From assembly GCA_014763545.1 (NCBI GenBank), contig JACXVD010000019.1, positions 1 through 60,186 of the forward strand: a DNA stretch of 60,186 nt. The letters are read 5' to 3'. Both the position numbers and the translations under genes were made by a program. Positions 25,540-35,563 of the stretch are shown piece after piece. This DNA is from Sphingomonadales bacterium. GTDB lineage: Bacteria > Pseudomonadota > Alphaproteobacteria > Sphingomonadales > Sphingomonadaceae. The notes beneath the pieces are model-generated. The model saw nothing but the letters and a program-made list of their open reading frames with translations. It was not told the origin of the DNA and ran no database searches. Position 1 is the stretch's first letter, and the number at the start of each line of letters is the position of its first letter.

Positions 25540-28256
25540 CAGAATTGGGTTCCTACGTTGAACGTGAAGGTCTTCGTATCGTCGCCCGGCGCCTTGAGCA
25601 GAACCTTGGCGATGTCGATGCGGAACGGGCCGAAGGGCGAGTTCCAATTCACCCCGAAACCGACCGCGACGCGGGGCTTCGGCGTGTTCCCCAGGAAAAC
25701 TTCCTGGAAGGGCGCAATAGTGGTGAACAGCTGGGTGTTCGCGGTCACCCCGTCCGCAGCAAGCGGATTGGTGGTGATCGTATAGATCGGGTTGCCCGAT
25801 GTGTCGGTGCCGGTCTGTTCGCGGTAGAGCGAATTGCCGTTACCATCGCGCTGCGGCAGCTGACAGCCGTTGGGGAAGGTGCAGGCTGTAATCAGGGTCG
25901 GCGCCTTGATGTTGAACACCGCGCCGGCGTCGATGAAGATCGACGGGCGCAGGCCCAGTTCCTTGGCCCCGCTACCCAGCGGAATCTCAAGCTCGGCCCG
26001 GCCCAGGTAATAAGTGTCGCCGCCCAGCGAATCATCCGCAACCTGGTTGCGATCGGTGACAACGGTGTACCCACCATTGCCATCGCTGATCAGCGGCTGG
26101 CGCAGGACGCGCGGACCGACGCCGCGAATGTCGAAACCGCGGATCTGCGGTTCGCCGAGGAAGAAACGGTCGGTCAGGCGAACCTTGTCAATCGCATTGC
26201 CCGACTGATCGTACCGATCCTTCAAGCCGATGATGTGGCCACCTTCTGCCGAAAGCGAGAAGATGAACCCGCCGCCCAGCGGGAAATATTGCGCTGCCTT
26301 GGCGCGGAAGCGAGCATAACGTTCGGACCCGCCAAGCCCGGCAAATTCCGCGCTCACCGAAACGGTGCGTCCGCGGGTCGGGCGATAGCGGCTGTCGAGC
26401 GTTTCGTAGATCAGCGACAGGCCGAGGATCGAACTGGTGCGGTTGCCGATCGCTTCGCACAGATAGCGCCCGGCGAGCAGCGGTTCACAGGTGCTTACCC
26501 CATCACCATCGAGATCGTAGTAATAGGTGTTGGGGTCCAACGTGACCTGGTCGTAGTTGAAGGTGTAGCTGCCGATGAGCGACATATATTCGGTCAGCGG
26601 CACACCCAGCCGCGCGGAAATACCCGTCGTCGACTGCTGGAAAGTCGTGTTGCGCGAGCTGTTGAGGTAGTTGAAGCTGTTGTAATCCTTGCGGTAGATA
26701 TCGACGCCCGCAGAGATGTTGCGATTGAACAGGTAAGGCTCGGCGAAGCTCAGCCCGACCGACTTCGAATAACGCGAATAGTTCACGTTCGCGCCGATGG
26801 TCTGGCCACGACCGCGGAAATTGCGCTGGCGGATCGATGCCGCGAGGATGAAGCTTTCAAGCGAGGAGAAGCCGGCCGAGAGCTGCAATTCACCGGTCGC
26901 CTGCTCTTCCACATTCGCCTCGAGCACGATCCGGTCGGGCTGGCTGCCCGGCTTCTGGTCGACCTGGAAGTTTTCCTGGAAATAGCCGAGCGAATTGATG
27001 CGCGACGTGGTGCGCTTGACCTGCAGCGCATTGAAGGCGTCGCCTTCCGCAATACGGAATTCGCGACGGACGACCTTGTCCTGCGTCAGCGTGTTGCCGT
27101 TCACATCGACCCGCTCAACATAGACGCGCGGCGCCTCGCGCAGGACGAAGGTGACGTCCATCGTCAGATCGTCCTTGTTGCGCGTGAACTGCGGCTGGAC
27201 GTCGGCGAAGGCATAGCCGAAATTCCCGGCGAGATCGGTCAGAGCTTCGACCGTGTCTTCGACCGACTTCGCATTGTACCACTGCCCTTTCTTGAGCACG
27301 AGGTTCTGCGTCATCTTCTCGCCGTCGAAATCGCGCAGTTGGCTTTCCACCTTCACGTCGCCGAACTTGTAGCGTTCGCCTTCCTCGACGACATAGGTGA
27401 TGATGAAGTCCTTCTTGTCCGGGGTCAGCTCTGCGACTGCGGACACGACGCGGAAATCGGCATAACCTTCGGTCAGGTAGAACTGGCGCAGCTTCTGCTG
27501 GTCGAAGGCCAGGCGGTCGGGGTCATAGCTGGTGCCGGAACTGAAAAAGCGGGTCAGGCGCGCCTGCTTCGTCACCATCTGGCCGCGAAGCTCTCCGTCG
27601 GAAAACTTCTCGTTGCCGATGATGTTGATCTGGCGGACCTTGGACTTGGGCCCTTCGTGAATCTCGAACACGATATCCACACGGTTCTGCGGCAGTTGAA
27701 CCATCTGAGGTTCGACGGTCGCGGCGAAGCGGCCCTGGCGCTTGTAGAGCTCGATGATGCGGGCAACGTCCGCACGCACTTTCGAACGGGTGAAGATCTG
27801 GCGCGGGGATAGCTTGATCTCGGGAACGATCTTGTCGTTCTTGATGCGCTTGTTGCCCTCCAGGATGATGCGGTTGATGATCGGGTTTTCCACCACCGTG
27901 ATGGTGACGTTCCCGCCGTCGTTACGCACGCTGGCGCTGGAAAAGAGTTCGGTGGCGTAAAGGTCCTTCAGCGCCTGGTCGGCGGCAACCTGGGTGTAGG
28001 GATCGCCGACCCGCAGACGGATGTAGCTGAGGATGGTCTGCGCTTCGAGGCGCTGCGAACCTTCGATCGTGATCGTGCGGATCACGTCGGCCTGCGGTGC
28101 GGCCACTGTGGCCGGGGCCGGGGCTGCGGGCTCGGTGCCGTCCTGGGCGATCGCTTCCACCGGCACACCGGCCAGCATGCTGCCGCCAAGGAGCGCCATC
28201 GCGAGACGCGCGCTCGTCCCGATCGGCTTGCTACCCGTCACATCCCGTCCAATCAT
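25539..28256 (-). CDS. bamA: Outer-membrane protein assembly factor BamA
   Basis: Central pore of the Bam complex, 905 residues. A signal peptide (about 1-38, cleaved near EAIAQDG) is followed by five POTRA repeats (ITIEGSQRLEAQTILSYIRL; NRIILEGNKRIKNDKI; RQINIIGNEKFSDGEL; and so on). The C-terminal beta-barrel contains RFFLGEPQIRGFDIRGVGPR and ends in an aromatic residue (FTFNVGTQF). The frame runs further upstream, but ATG 28256 directly precedes the signal peptide. Flanked by rseP and the OmpH chaperone, the usual envelope cluster. Confidence 0.96.
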   Translation of the reverse strand: MIGRDVTGSKPIGTSARLAMALLGGSMLAGVPVEAIAQDGTEPAAPAPATVAAPQADVIRTITIEGSQRLEAQTILSYIRLRVGDPYTQVAADQALKDLYATELFSSASVRNDGGNVTITVVENPIINRIILEGNKRIKNDKIVPEIKLSPRQIFTRSKVRADVARIIELYKRQGRFAATVEPQMVQLPQNRVDIVFEIHEGPKSKVRQINIIGNEKFSDGELRGQMVTKQARLTRFFSSGTSYDPDRLAFDQQKLRQFYLTEGYADFRVVSAVAELTPDKKDFIITYVVEEGERYKFGDVKVESQLRDFDGEKMTQNLVLKKGQWYNAKSVEDTVEALTDLAGNFGYAFADVQPQFTRNKDDLTMDVTFVLREAPRVYVERVDVNGNTLTQDKVVRREFRIAEGDAFNALQVKRTTSRINSLGYFQENFQVDQKPGSQPDRIVLEANVEEQATGELQLSAGFSSLESFILAASIRQRNFRGRGQTIGANVNYSRYSKSVGLSFAEPYLFNRNISAGVDIYRKDYNSFNYLNSSRNTTFQQSTTGISARLGVPLTEYMSLIGSYTFNYDQVTLDPNTYYYDLDGDGVSTCEPLLAGRYLCEAIGNRTSSILGLSLIYETLDSRYRPTRGRTVSVSAEFAGLGGSERYARFRAKAAQYFPLGGGFIFSLSAEGGHIIGLKDRYDQSGNAIDKVRLTDRFFLGEPQIRGFDIRGVGPRVLRQPLISDGNGGYTVVTDRNQVADDSLGGDTYYLGRAELEIPLGSGAKELGLRPSIFIDAGAVFNIKAPTLITACTFPNGCQLPQRDGNGNSLYREQTGTDTSGNPIYTITTNPLAADGVTANTQLFTTIAPFQEVFLGNTPKPRVAVGFGVNWNSPFGPFRIDIAKVLLKAPGDDTKTFTFNVGTQF

Positions 28257-28408
28257 AGACCCGGTCTTCCCGTCAAAAACATAGTCACGCCCATCCGGGC
28301 AGGTGAACTGTCCGGGCAAAAGCTGCGATTGCCGCCCTTGCCCGATGCAGTGTCCCCAATCAAGCTGATGGATGATCCAATCGTCGCAGCCTTGCCGCCT
28401 GTCCCCGA

Positions 28409-29536
28409 CTATCCCTTGAACAGGGGCAGTGAAGCCAGGTCGTTGATCGTCACGAACAGCATCAGCGCGAGCACGAGTGCGACGCCGGTGCGATACGCCC
28501 ATTCCTGACTGCGCGGACCAACCGGTTTCCGGCGAACCGCTTCGGCCGCGTAGAAAGCCAGGTGCCCGCCGTCGAGGGCAGGAATTGGCAGCAGGTTAAT
28601 GAATGCCAAGTTAATCGAGATCATCGCGGCGAACCACACGAAGGCCTGCGGGCCGAGGCTGAGCTGCTCGCCGGAATATTTGGCAATCTTGATCGGCCCG
28701 CCCAGTTCGCGCACCGAACGGTCGCCGGTAACGATCTGGCCGATCCCGGTGACCATCATCTTGACCAGGCCGACGCTCTGGTCGACCGACAGCTGCACCG
28801 CCTTCAGCGGCCCTACCGGCTCGACCTTCGGTGCCGCGGCGTAGATCCCCAACCGTCCGACCGTCGACTTGTTGCCGAAACGATCCGTCTCGATACTCGT
28901 CGCCAGCTTGACCGGGCGCGTCGTCACCTGCCCGCCGCGATCGAATGTAATGTCGACCACCTTGCCGGGATACATGATGACGCTTTGGGAGATATCCTCG
29001 AACTGCGCCATCCGCTGGCCGTTGATCGCCACGATCTGGTCGCCTTCACGCAGACCGGCTTCGCGAGCGGCCGAAACAGGGGCGAAACTGCCGATCGCGC
29101 TGCTGGCGACGACCTGCCCATAAGCGAGGTTGAACGAGGCGAAGATCGCCAGCGTGACCAGCAAATTGGTTGCCGGCCCCGCGAACACGATCAGCGCCCG
29201 TTTCCACAGCGCGGCAAAATGGAAGCTGCCGTCGCGCTCATCGGCGCTGGCGTGCGCGATTGAATCGGCGTCGGGAATGCTCGCCGGGTTCATGTCGCCC
29301 TTGAACTGGACGTAACCGCCCAGCGGCAGGGCCGAGACACGCCAGCGCGTGCCGCGCCGATCGGTCCAGCCGAACAATTCCTTGCCGAAGCCGATCGAGA
29401 AAGCATCCGCCTTCACCCCGAACCAGCGTGCGACAAGGTAGTGTCCCAACTCGTGCACCGTGACCAGCGGCCCGAGCACGAGCAGGAAGCCGAGGATCCA
29501 CATCCAGAAGGGCGGGGTTTCGAACAAGTCAGGCAC
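28409..29536 (-). CDS. rseP: Site-2 zinc metalloprotease RseP
   Basis: Intramembrane protease of 375 residues that cleaves anti-sigma factors. Zinc motif TVHELGHYLVAR (H28, E29, H32) in the first span, a PDZ domain in the middle (REAGLREGDQIVAINGQRM), and the second catalytic motif INLLPIPALDGGH near the C terminus. A GTG start at 29536 is preferred; it overlaps the end of dxr by 8 bp. An ATG 54 bp upstream lies deep in dxr. Confidence 0.94.
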   Translation of the reverse strand: MPDLFETPPFWMWILGFLLVLGPLVTVHELGHYLVARWFGVKADAFSIGFGKELFGWTDRRGTRWRVSALPLGGYVQFKGDMNPASIPDADSIAHASADERDGSFHFAALWKRALIVFAGPATNLLVTLAIFASFNLAYGQVVASSAIGSFAPVSAAREAGLREGDQIVAINGQRMAQFEDISQSVIMYPGKVVDITFDRGGQVTTRPVKLATSIETDRFGNKSTVGRLGIYAAAPKVEPVGPLKAVQLSVDQSVGLVKMMVTGIGQIVTGDRSVRELGGPIKIAKYSGEQLSLGPQAFVWFAAMISINLAFINLLPIPALDGGHLAFYAAEAVRRKPVGPRSQEWAYRTGVALVLALMLFVTINDLASLPLFKG

Positions 29537-30683
29537 ACTCCAGCAATTCGGCGGCCCGTGCCCGCGCTTCACAGTCCACGGCGAGCACATCGTCGAGGGT
29601 TGCTGGTGCGGGCGGCAGGTCGCGGGAGAGGATTTCCTCCACCGCTATCGCAATCCGGGTGAACCCTATCTGACCGGCGAGGAATGCCGCAACCGCAATT
29701 TCGTTGGCCGCATTGAGCACCGCCGGCGCCGCGCCGCCGGCATGGGCTGCCTCGCGCGCCAGCCGGGTGGCCGGGAAACGCTCCTCATCGGGTGCGAAAA
29801 AGCTCAGCTTGCCGATGGCCGCCAGGTCGAGCGGGCCGCACGGCGTGTCCATGCGCGCAGGCCAGGCCAGGCAGCTGGCGATCGGCACGCGCATGTCGCT
29901 CGGGCCAAGCTGGGCGAGCGTCGAACCGTCGCGATATTCGACCATCGAATGCACCACGCTCTGCGGGTGAACGATGATGCGCAGCTTTTCCAGACCCACC
30001 GGGAAGAGATGGAACGCCTCGATGAACTCCAGCCCCTTGTTCATCATCGTGGCGGAATCGACGCTGATCTTCGCGCCCATGTCCCAATTGGGATGCCTGA
30101 CCGCCTGGGCGGGCGTCGCGGCGTCGAGCTGCGCCTGCGACCACTCGCGGAACGGGCCGCCGCTCGCGGTCAGGGTGATGCAGCTGACTTCCTCGATCCG
30201 GTTGCCCTGCAGGCACTGGAAGATGGCGTTGTGCTCGCTGTCCACCGGCAGCAGCGTGGCGCCATGGCGCACGACCGCGGCCGTCATCACATCGCCTGCC
30301 GAAACCAGCGCTTCCTTGTTGGCGAGCGCGACGATACCGCCCTGTTCGATCGCGGCCATGGTCGGGGCGAGCCCGGCGCAGCCGACGATGGCCGCGACCG
30401 TCACATCCGCCCCGCGCGCCGCCGCAGCACACAGCGCCGCCGCGCCGCCCATCGCCTCGATCCCGCAATTGCCCAGCGCATCGCGCAGTGCGGGGACGCA
30501 GCTTTCGTCCCCCACGACCGCCACTTCCGCGCCGAATTCCTGCGCCAGCGCGGCCAGTTCGGGCACGTTGCAATTGGCGGTGAGCGCAACCACCCGCCAT
30601 TCGTCCCGATTGCGCCGGATCAGGTCGAGCGTCGATTTACCGACCGATCCGGTTGCGCCGAGGACGGAAATGGTGCGGGTCAT
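29529..30683 (-). CDS. dxr: 1-deoxy-D-xylulose-5-phosphate reductoisomerase
   Basis: 384-residue MEP-pathway enzyme that makes MEP from DXP with NADPH. N-terminal Rossmann motif ISVLGATGSVGKSTLDLI, catalytic-domain stretches ANKEALVSAGDVM, SEHNAIFQCLQG and LTASGGPFREW, and NPWDMG-like HPNWDMGAKISVDSATMMNK. Supplies isoprenoid precursors used by the downstream products of uppS and the polyprenyl synthase (53152-54132). Confidence 0.97.
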   Translation of the reverse strand: MTRTISVLGATGSVGKSTLDLIRRNRDEWRVVALTANCNVPELAALAQEFGAEVAVVGDESCVPALRDALGNCGIEAMGGAAALCAAAARGADVTVAAIVGCAGLAPTMAAIEQGGIVALANKEALVSAGDVMTAAVVRHGATLLPVDSEHNAIFQCLQGNRIEEVSCITLTASGGPFREWSQAQLDAATPAQAVRHPNWDMGAKISVDSATMMNKGLEFIEAFHLFPVGLEKLRIIVHPQSVVHSMVEYRDGSTLAQLGPSDMRVPIASCLAWPARMDTPCGPLDLAAIGKLSFFAPDEERFPATRLAREAAHAGGAAPAVLNAANEIAVAAFLAGQIGFTRIAIAVEEILSRDLPPAPATLDDVLAVDCEARARAAELLECA

Positions 30684-30693
30684 GCGCGTTCGA

Positions 30694-31395
30694 TCACAGG
30701 AAGTTGCGGGTGATGGCAAGCACGAAGAACACGGCAATGAACCCGTCGAGCCGGTCGAACAGCCCGCCGTGACCGGGGATGAGCGATCCCGAATCCTTCA
30801 CTCCCGCCCGGCGCTTCATCCAGCTTTCGAAAAAGTCGCCGGCCTGTGCGACCACCGCAATCGCCGATCCCGCCATCGCCGCACCTGCGACCTGCGCCCA
30901 GCCCAGCCCTTCGGGATGGGGCGGGCTGAAATGGCCTGCGTCGGGGAAGAAATATTCCACCGCCAGCGCGACCAGCGATGCACCGATCATCCCGCCGACC
31001 AGCCCGGCCCAGGTTTTCGAGGGGCTCAGCCGCGGGGCGATCTTCGGCCCGCCGATGGCCCGCCCGGTGAAATAGGCACCGACATCGACCGCCACGACCG
31101 GAGCGAGAAACCCCGCGAGGAAGAACAGCGGAATGTAGGCCTGCCGGATTTCGACCATCGCGAGCGCGGCGGAGCCGACATAGAGTACGCCGAAGAACAG
31201 CCATGCCACTTCTGCCAGGCCCGATTGCGAAAACTTGTGCGCCAGCGCATTCCATTCCCACAACACGCCTGCGGCAAGCAGCGCGACGAAGCCGATCCAG
31301 ACCCAGCCACCCAGCCACAAGGCCGCGCCAGCCACCGCCACCATGACGATGGCCGACAGCGTCCTTACCCCGACGTCGGACTTACCGCCCGCCAT
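30694..31395 (-). CDS. cdsA: Phosphatidate cytidylyltransferase
   Basis: 233-residue polytopic membrane enzyme that makes CDP-diacylglycerol. The family signature S-x-x-K-R-x4-K-D...HGG-x-x-D-R is present as SWMKRRAGVKDSGSLIPGHG followed by GLFDRLDG, with SPSKTWAGLVGG upstream. Shorter than E. coli CdsA, as usual for alphaproteobacteria. Its start overlaps the 3' end of uppS by 14 bp. Confidence 0.95.
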   Translation of the reverse strand: MAGGKSDVGVRTLSAIVMVAVAGAALWLGGWVWIGFVALLAAGVLWEWNALAHKFSQSGLAEVAWLFFGVLYVGSAALAMVEIRQAYIPLFFLAGFLAPVVAVDVGAYFTGRAIGGPKIAPRLSPSKTWAGLVGGMIGASLVALAVEYFFPDAGHFSPPHPEGLGWAQVAGAAMAGSAIAVVAQAGDFFESWMKRRAGVKDSGSLIPGHGGLFDRLDGFIAVFFVLAITRNFL

Positions 31396-32065
31396 ATCGC
31401 CTCTCCCGCCCTGCGAAATCGTCCAGCGCCGCCTGCAGGTGGGCGGGCGTGAAATCGGGCCACAACACGTCGGTGAAAATCATCTCGGCATAGGCGCATT
31501 GCCACAGCAGGAAGTTCGACAGGCGCACCTCGCCACTGGTGCGGATCAGCAGGTCGAGCGGCGGCAGGTCGGCGGTGTCGAGATGCGCAGCGATGCTTTC
31601 GGGGGTAATCTCCCCTTCCGCCGCCGCAGCGGTCGCCGCCCGCGCGATTTCTTGTTGCGAGCCGTAATTGAGCGCCACTGCCAGTGTGTGCCGGCCATGG
31701 GCAGTCTGCGCCAGGGCATCGTCGAGCATGGCGACAATGTCGGGTGCGAGCCCGCGCCAGTCGCCGATGATCTTCAGCCGCACATCGTTGGCGATGAATT
31801 CGGGCAGGTCCGATTTGATGAACTTGCGCATCAAATTCATCAAATCGTCGATCTCATCCTCGGGCCGCTTCCAGTTCTCGGACGAGAAGGCATACAGCGT
31901 CAGGCATTCCAGCCCCATCGCCTCGACTGCGCGCACCAGTTTGCGCACCGCCTCGACCCCCTGGCGATGGCCCATGACGCGCGGCAAATGCTTTGCCTTG
32001 GCCCAGCGCCCGTTGCCATCCATGATGATGGCAACGTGCCGGGCGCGAGGGCCTTCGCTCGCCAT
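31382..32065 (-). CDS. uppS: Undecaprenyl diphosphate synthase (cis-prenyltransferase)
   Basis: 227-residue enzyme that makes the C55 lipid carrier for cell-wall synthesis. Motifs: HVAIIMDGNGRWAKAKHLPR with catalytic D16, LTLYAFSSENWKRP, and the C-terminal DLLIRTSGEVRLSNFLLWQ. Part of the pyrH-frr-uppS-cdsA-dxr-rseP-bamA cluster typical of proteobacteria. Confidence 0.97.
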   Translation of the reverse strand: MASEGPRARHVAIIMDGNGRWAKAKHLPRVMGHRQGVEAVRKLVRAVEAMGLECLTLYAFSSENWKRPEDEIDDLMNLMRKFIKSDLPEFIANDVRLKIIGDWRGLAPDIVAMLDDALAQTAHGRHTLAVALNYGSQQEIARAATAAAAEGEITPESIAAHLDTADLPPLDLLIRTSGEVRLSNFLLWQCAYAEMIFTDVLWPDFTPAHLQAALDDFAGRERRYGGR

Positions 32066-32090
32066 CAGGAAACTCCGTCCCCCCCGACGC

Positions 32091-32648
32091 TCACTGGCTG
32101 AGGATTTCCTTCACCTTGGCCGCCACGGCAGCGTCGGTGTCTGCGACGAACTTGTCGGTCATCTTCTGGACCTCATCCTCGCTCCGCTTGCGCTCGTCTT
32201 CCGAGATTTCCTTCTTCTTCTCGTCTTCCTTCAGCGCTTCGTTCGCGTCGCGGCGCACGTTGCGGATCGCGATCTTGCCCTTTTCGCCGTATTCGCCGGC
32301 CAGCTTGGCCAGATCCTTGCGGCGTTCCTCGGTCAGGTCGGGCAGCGGCAGGCGCAGGGTCTGCCCGTCGATCATCGGGTTGAGGCCGAGATTGGCCTTG
32401 GCAATGCCCTTCTCCACGGCGATGACGTTCGACCTGTCCCACACTTGCACGCTCAGCATCCGCGGCTCGGGCGCGGACACCGTCGCTACCTGCGACAGCG
32501 GCATCATCGCGCCATAGACTTCGCATACCACCGGATCGAGCAGCGAAACGTTCGCGCGCCCGGTGCGCAGGCCCGAGAGGTCGCTCTTGAGCGATTCCAC
32601 CGCGCCATTCATGCGGCGCTCGATATCTGCCTTGTCGTATTTGGCCAT
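32091..32648 (-). CDS. frr: Ribosome recycling factor
   Basis: 185-residue factor that, with EF-G, splits post-termination ribosomes. Signature segments ERRMNGAVESLKSDLSGLRT, GRANVSLLDPV and VRRDANEALKEDEKKKEISE are clear. Directly downstream of pyrH with only two bases between them. Confidence 0.97.
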   Translation of the reverse strand: MAKYDKADIERRMNGAVESLKSDLSGLRTGRANVSLLDPVVCEVYGAMMPLSQVATVSAPEPRMLSVQVWDRSNVIAVEKGIAKANLGLNPMIDGQTLRLPLPDLTEERRKDLAKLAGEYGEKGKIAIRNVRRDANEALKEDEKKKEISEDERKRSEDEVQKMTDKFVADTDAAVAAKVKEILSQ

Positions 32649-32650
32649 GA

Positions 32651-33373
32651 TCAGCCTTCCTTCCCTACGATCGTCTGCACGCCCTCGCCCGCCAGCACGC
32701 GCGCAAGATTGCCCTGTTCGCGGATCGAGAAGACCACGATCGGGATATCATTGTCACGGCACAGCGCCACGGCGGAAGCGTCCATCACCTTGAGATTGTC
32801 TGCCAGAACCTTGTCGTAAGACACAGTTTCGAAACGGGTTGCCGCCGGATCCTTCTTCGGGTCCGCGTCATAGACGCCATCGACGCTAGTGCCCTTGAGC
32901 AGCGCATCGCAGCGCATTTCGGCGGCGCGCAGGGCGGCGCCGGAATCGGTGGTGAAATAGGGCGCGCCCACGCCCGCGGCAAAGATCACCACCCGCCCCT
33001 TTTCAAGATGGCGTTCGGCGCGGCGGCGGATCACCGGTTCGCACACCTGGTCCATCTGTACCGCGCTCTGCACCCGGGTCTGCACCCCCAGCTGTTCGAG
33101 CGCGTTCTGCATCGCCAGCGCGTTCATCACCGTCGCCAGCATGCCCATGTAATCGGCCTGCGCGCGGTCCATCCCCTGCGCCGCGCCTGCCATGCCGCGG
33201 AAGATATTGCCACCGCCGATCACAAGGCAGATTTGCAGCCCGCTATCCTTTGCCGCCTTCACTTCCTTCGCCAGTTCGAGGACGAAGGCCGGGTCGATAC
33301 CGAATTGCTGATCCCCCATCAGCACCTCGCCCGACAGCTTGAGCAGGACGCGTTTGAATTCGGGGAGGCTCAT
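32651..33373 (-). CDS. pyrH: Uridylate kinase
   Basis: 240-residue UMP kinase of the amino-acid-kinase fold. [20 protein letters not shown], the nucleotide loop [29 protein letters not shown] and [20 protein letters not shown] are diagnostic. First gene of the seven-gene envelope/translation operon read leftwards; its promoter must lie in the short gap before the divergent phosphoesterase gene. Confidence 0.97.
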   Translation of the reverse strand: MSLPEFKRVLLKLSGEVLMGDQQFGIDPAFVLELAKEVKAAKDSGLQICLVIGGGNIFRGMAGAAQGMDRAQADYMGMLATVMNALAMQNALEQLGVQTRVQSAVQMDQVCEPVIRRRAERHLEKGRVVIFAAGVGAPYFTTDSGAALRAAEMRCDALLKGTSVDGVYDADPKKDPAATRFETVSYDKVLADNLKVMDASAVALCRDNDIPIVVFSIREQGNLARVLAGEGVQTIVGKEG

Positions 33374-33514
33374 GCAGGAATATCTTTCAATTGAAACCGG
33401 TCGCGGCGCTGCCCTTATAGTCAGGCGCGCCCGCGTGCCAAGGGCGAAGCGGGCCGAAATGTCGGCGTCTCATGGGCGCTTGTGCCCGGCAGGTTCAGCG
33501 TCCAGCATGGAGCG

Positions 33515-34402
33515 ATGGATCGCAGCCTCCCGTCCGACAGCCTGGCCAGCATCGCGGCACGCCGCCGCCGCAAATGGGGCCGCCGCCTCGCAGCGGGGAT
33601 TGCCACCTTGCTGGCGTTGTTCGTGGCAATGGCATGGTATTCGACCATGCGCGATCCGTTGGTGCGCAGCTACACCCTGCAACCCGCGGGACTGGAAGCG
33701 CCGCTGACGATCGTGCTGCTGTCGGACATTCACGTATCGGGGCCGGACATGCCACCCGAACGGGTCGCGCGGATCGTGCGCCAGATCAACGCACTGCAAC
33801 CTGACGTGATCATGATCGCGGGGGACATCGTCAGCGACAAACGCAGCGCGACGCGGCTCTATTCGACCGCAGCGAGCGTCGCCCCGCTAGCCGGGCTCAA
33901 GGCACGGCTGGGCAAGGTCGCGGTGCCGGGCAATCACGATCACTGGCGCAATGTTGGCGATGTCCGGCGGGAGCTGGAGAAGGCCGGGTTCATCGTCTTG
34001 CAGAACGATGCCGTCGCGATGGGGCCGCTGACGATTGGCGGGCTGGACGATGATTTCACGCGCCACGCCGACCTGCCCAAAACGCTCGCCGCGATGGGGT
34101 CGCTGGAGGGAATGCCCATCTTGCTGAGCCACAGCCCCGATCCCTTCGCCGACCTGCCCCCCGGGAATTTGCTGATGCTGGCCGGACATACGCATTGCGG
34201 GCAGATCAACTGGCCCTGGGGCGGTTCGCCCGCGACCATGTCGCGCTACGGCACGCGTTACGCCTGCGGTGTGGTCAAGGAACACGGCAACACACTGGTC
34301 GTCACCGCCGGGCTCGGCACCAGCGTGCTGCCGTTCCGTTTCCTGGCATGGCCCGATGTGTGGCGGGTCGAACTGGCCACCGACATGGCGCGCTCCCCCT
34401 GA
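33515..34402 (+). CDS. Membrane-anchored calcineurin-like metallophosphoesterase
   Basis: 295-residue phosphoesterase. A basic N terminus and one span (GIATLLALFVAMAWY) precede the metal motifs in order: LLSDIHVSG (D, H), IAGDIVSD, VPGNHDHW, LLSHSPDPF and AGHTHCGQINWPWGG. It resembles YkuE/LpxH-like membrane phosphoesterases; substrate unknown, possibly a lipid or nucleotide phosphate. ATG at 33515 is chosen; a GTG at 33482 is an alternative. Divergent from pyrH. Confidence 0.85.
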   Translation: MDRSLPSDSLASIAARRRRKWGRRLAAGIATLLALFVAMAWYSTMRDPLVRSYTLQPAGLEAPLTIVLLSDIHVSGPDMPPERVARIVRQINALQPDVIMIAGDIVSDKRSATRLYSTAASVAPLAGLKARLGKVAVPGNHDHWRNVGDVRRELEKAGFIVLQNDAVAMGPLTIGGLDDDFTRHADLPKTLAAMGSLEGMPILLSHSPDPFADLPPGNLLMLAGHTHCGQINWPWGGSPATMSRYGTRYACGVVKEHGNTLVVTAGLGTSVLPFRFLAWPDVWRVELATDMARSP

Positions 34403-34410
34403 TTGCGTTC

Positions 34411-35346
34411 TCAGTCGGCTTGTGCGGGCAGCACGTGCAACAGGCCCTTGGTGAAACCGCGCGGGGCCACCGACATATGATCCTCGTCGGGCAGGACATC
34501 GTCGGCCAATTCGAGCCCGGCGAAATTCCTCGCGCGCAACAATCCGGCGAAGGTGCGGTTGTCGGCGACCATGTCCACCTCCTGCTGGTAGCGCGGGTCG
34601 CCCACGCGCCGCGCTTCGAACTCGCCGACATACATGTACACGCGCGCATCGATGTCCTGCAGCTTGTCGAGCATCGGCGGAGCCGCCTTGAGAAGGTGCT
34701 GCTTGTCGAACCAGAAGGACGGACTGCCCAGGACATAGCCGTCGAACATCCCCGGCTGGGTCAGCAGGATCTGCGCGCCGAGCAAGCCGCCATAAGAATG
34801 GCCGACATAGATGCGCCGCCCCGGCTGGGTCCGCCATTTCTTCTCCACAAACGGGATCACGCGGTCGCGAATATAGTCGCGATAGGCCAGCGACTCCCCA
34901 TGCCGCGCATTGGGCGGAGCATCGCTCGCACCACGCAGGGTCGGCGTATAGTCGCGGCGTCGGCTGGCCATGGAATCCTGCTCCTTTTCATAGGAAAGGC
35001 CGACCAGGATGAATTCCTCGACGCGCGGACGGGCGCCATTGATCCGTCGTCCGATGAGTCGAATCATGGGAAATCCGTAATCCGCATCGGTCACGTAGAC
35101 GACCGGATAACGGCGCGCGGGATTGTCGGCGTAGCTCGCGGGCAGGCTGACATAGATCTGGTAGTCGATGCCGCGCTGCACGTCGGGCACATCGAACACG
35201 GCGCTGCCCAGGATCTCATACGGCAAACCGGCGCCGCGCTGCACGGCGGCGGATACTTGCAGAGCTGCCATGCACCCGGTGGCAGCCGCCAGTACCGTCA
35301 GCGCGATCGCCGCCGCCCAGCCAAATCGAATATCGCTGCACCCCAT
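34411..35346 (-). CDS. Exported alpha/beta-hydrolase, esterase D/enterochelin-esterase-like
   Basis: 311-residue protein from ATG 35346. An N-terminal hydrophobic signal (WAAAIALTVLAAATGC) may be a lipoprotein signal, with an imperfect lipobox. The catalytic domain shows the nucleophile elbow RIYVGHSYGGLLGA and a late His in LPDEDHMSVAPRG. The NPARRYPVVYVTDADYGFP segment is typical of the Fes/IroE-like family. Function could be siderophore ester or acyl-ester hydrolysis; no iron genes are nearby. An ATG further upstream (35442) would hide the signal. Confidence 0.78.
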   Translation of the reverse strand: MGCSDIRFGWAAAIALTVLAAATGCMAALQVSAAVQRGAGLPYEILGSAVFDVPDVQRGIDYQIYVSLPASYADNPARRYPVVYVTDADYGFPMIRLIGRRINGARPRVEEFILVGLSYEKEQDSMASRRRDYTPTLRGASDAPPNARHGESLAYRDYIRDRVIPFVEKKWRTQPGRRIYVGHSYGGLLGAQILLTQPGMFDGYVLGSPSFWFDKQHLLKAAPPMLDKLQDIDARVYMYVGEFEARRVGDPRYQQEVDMVADNRTFAGLLRARNFAGLELADDVLPDEDHMSVAPRGFTKGLLHVLPAQAD

Positions 35347-35503
35347 GGTTCGTCGCCCTGCCCCCGCCGCTGCGGCTGTCCACAAGTCGACCGCCATAGT
35401 CGCAAAGCCGAGCGCACAAAGACCGCCCGTGACCCGGTACACCCGGAGCGTTCGGAATTTCCGGTGAACGGAGAATCCCTATTGCCCCGCGGTGCAAAGC
35501 AAA

Positions 35504-35534
35504 GCGGCCGGGGTGAGAGTATCACCCCGGCCGC
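35504..35534 (-). terminator. Rho-independent terminator of rpsB-tsf
   Basis: 13-bp perfect stem GCGGCCGGGGTGA/TCACCCCGGCCGC with a 5-base loop, followed on the minus strand by TTTGCTTTGC. It lies 30 bp past the tsf stop. Confidence 0.8.
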
Positions 35535-35563
35535 CATGATTGCCTTGGATCGAAGGGAAGCGA

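Noticed and set aside
25545-27812. 755-residue open frame on the plus strand
   Set aside because: Antisense to bamA; the BamA POTRA and barrel motifs on the other strand are unambiguous.
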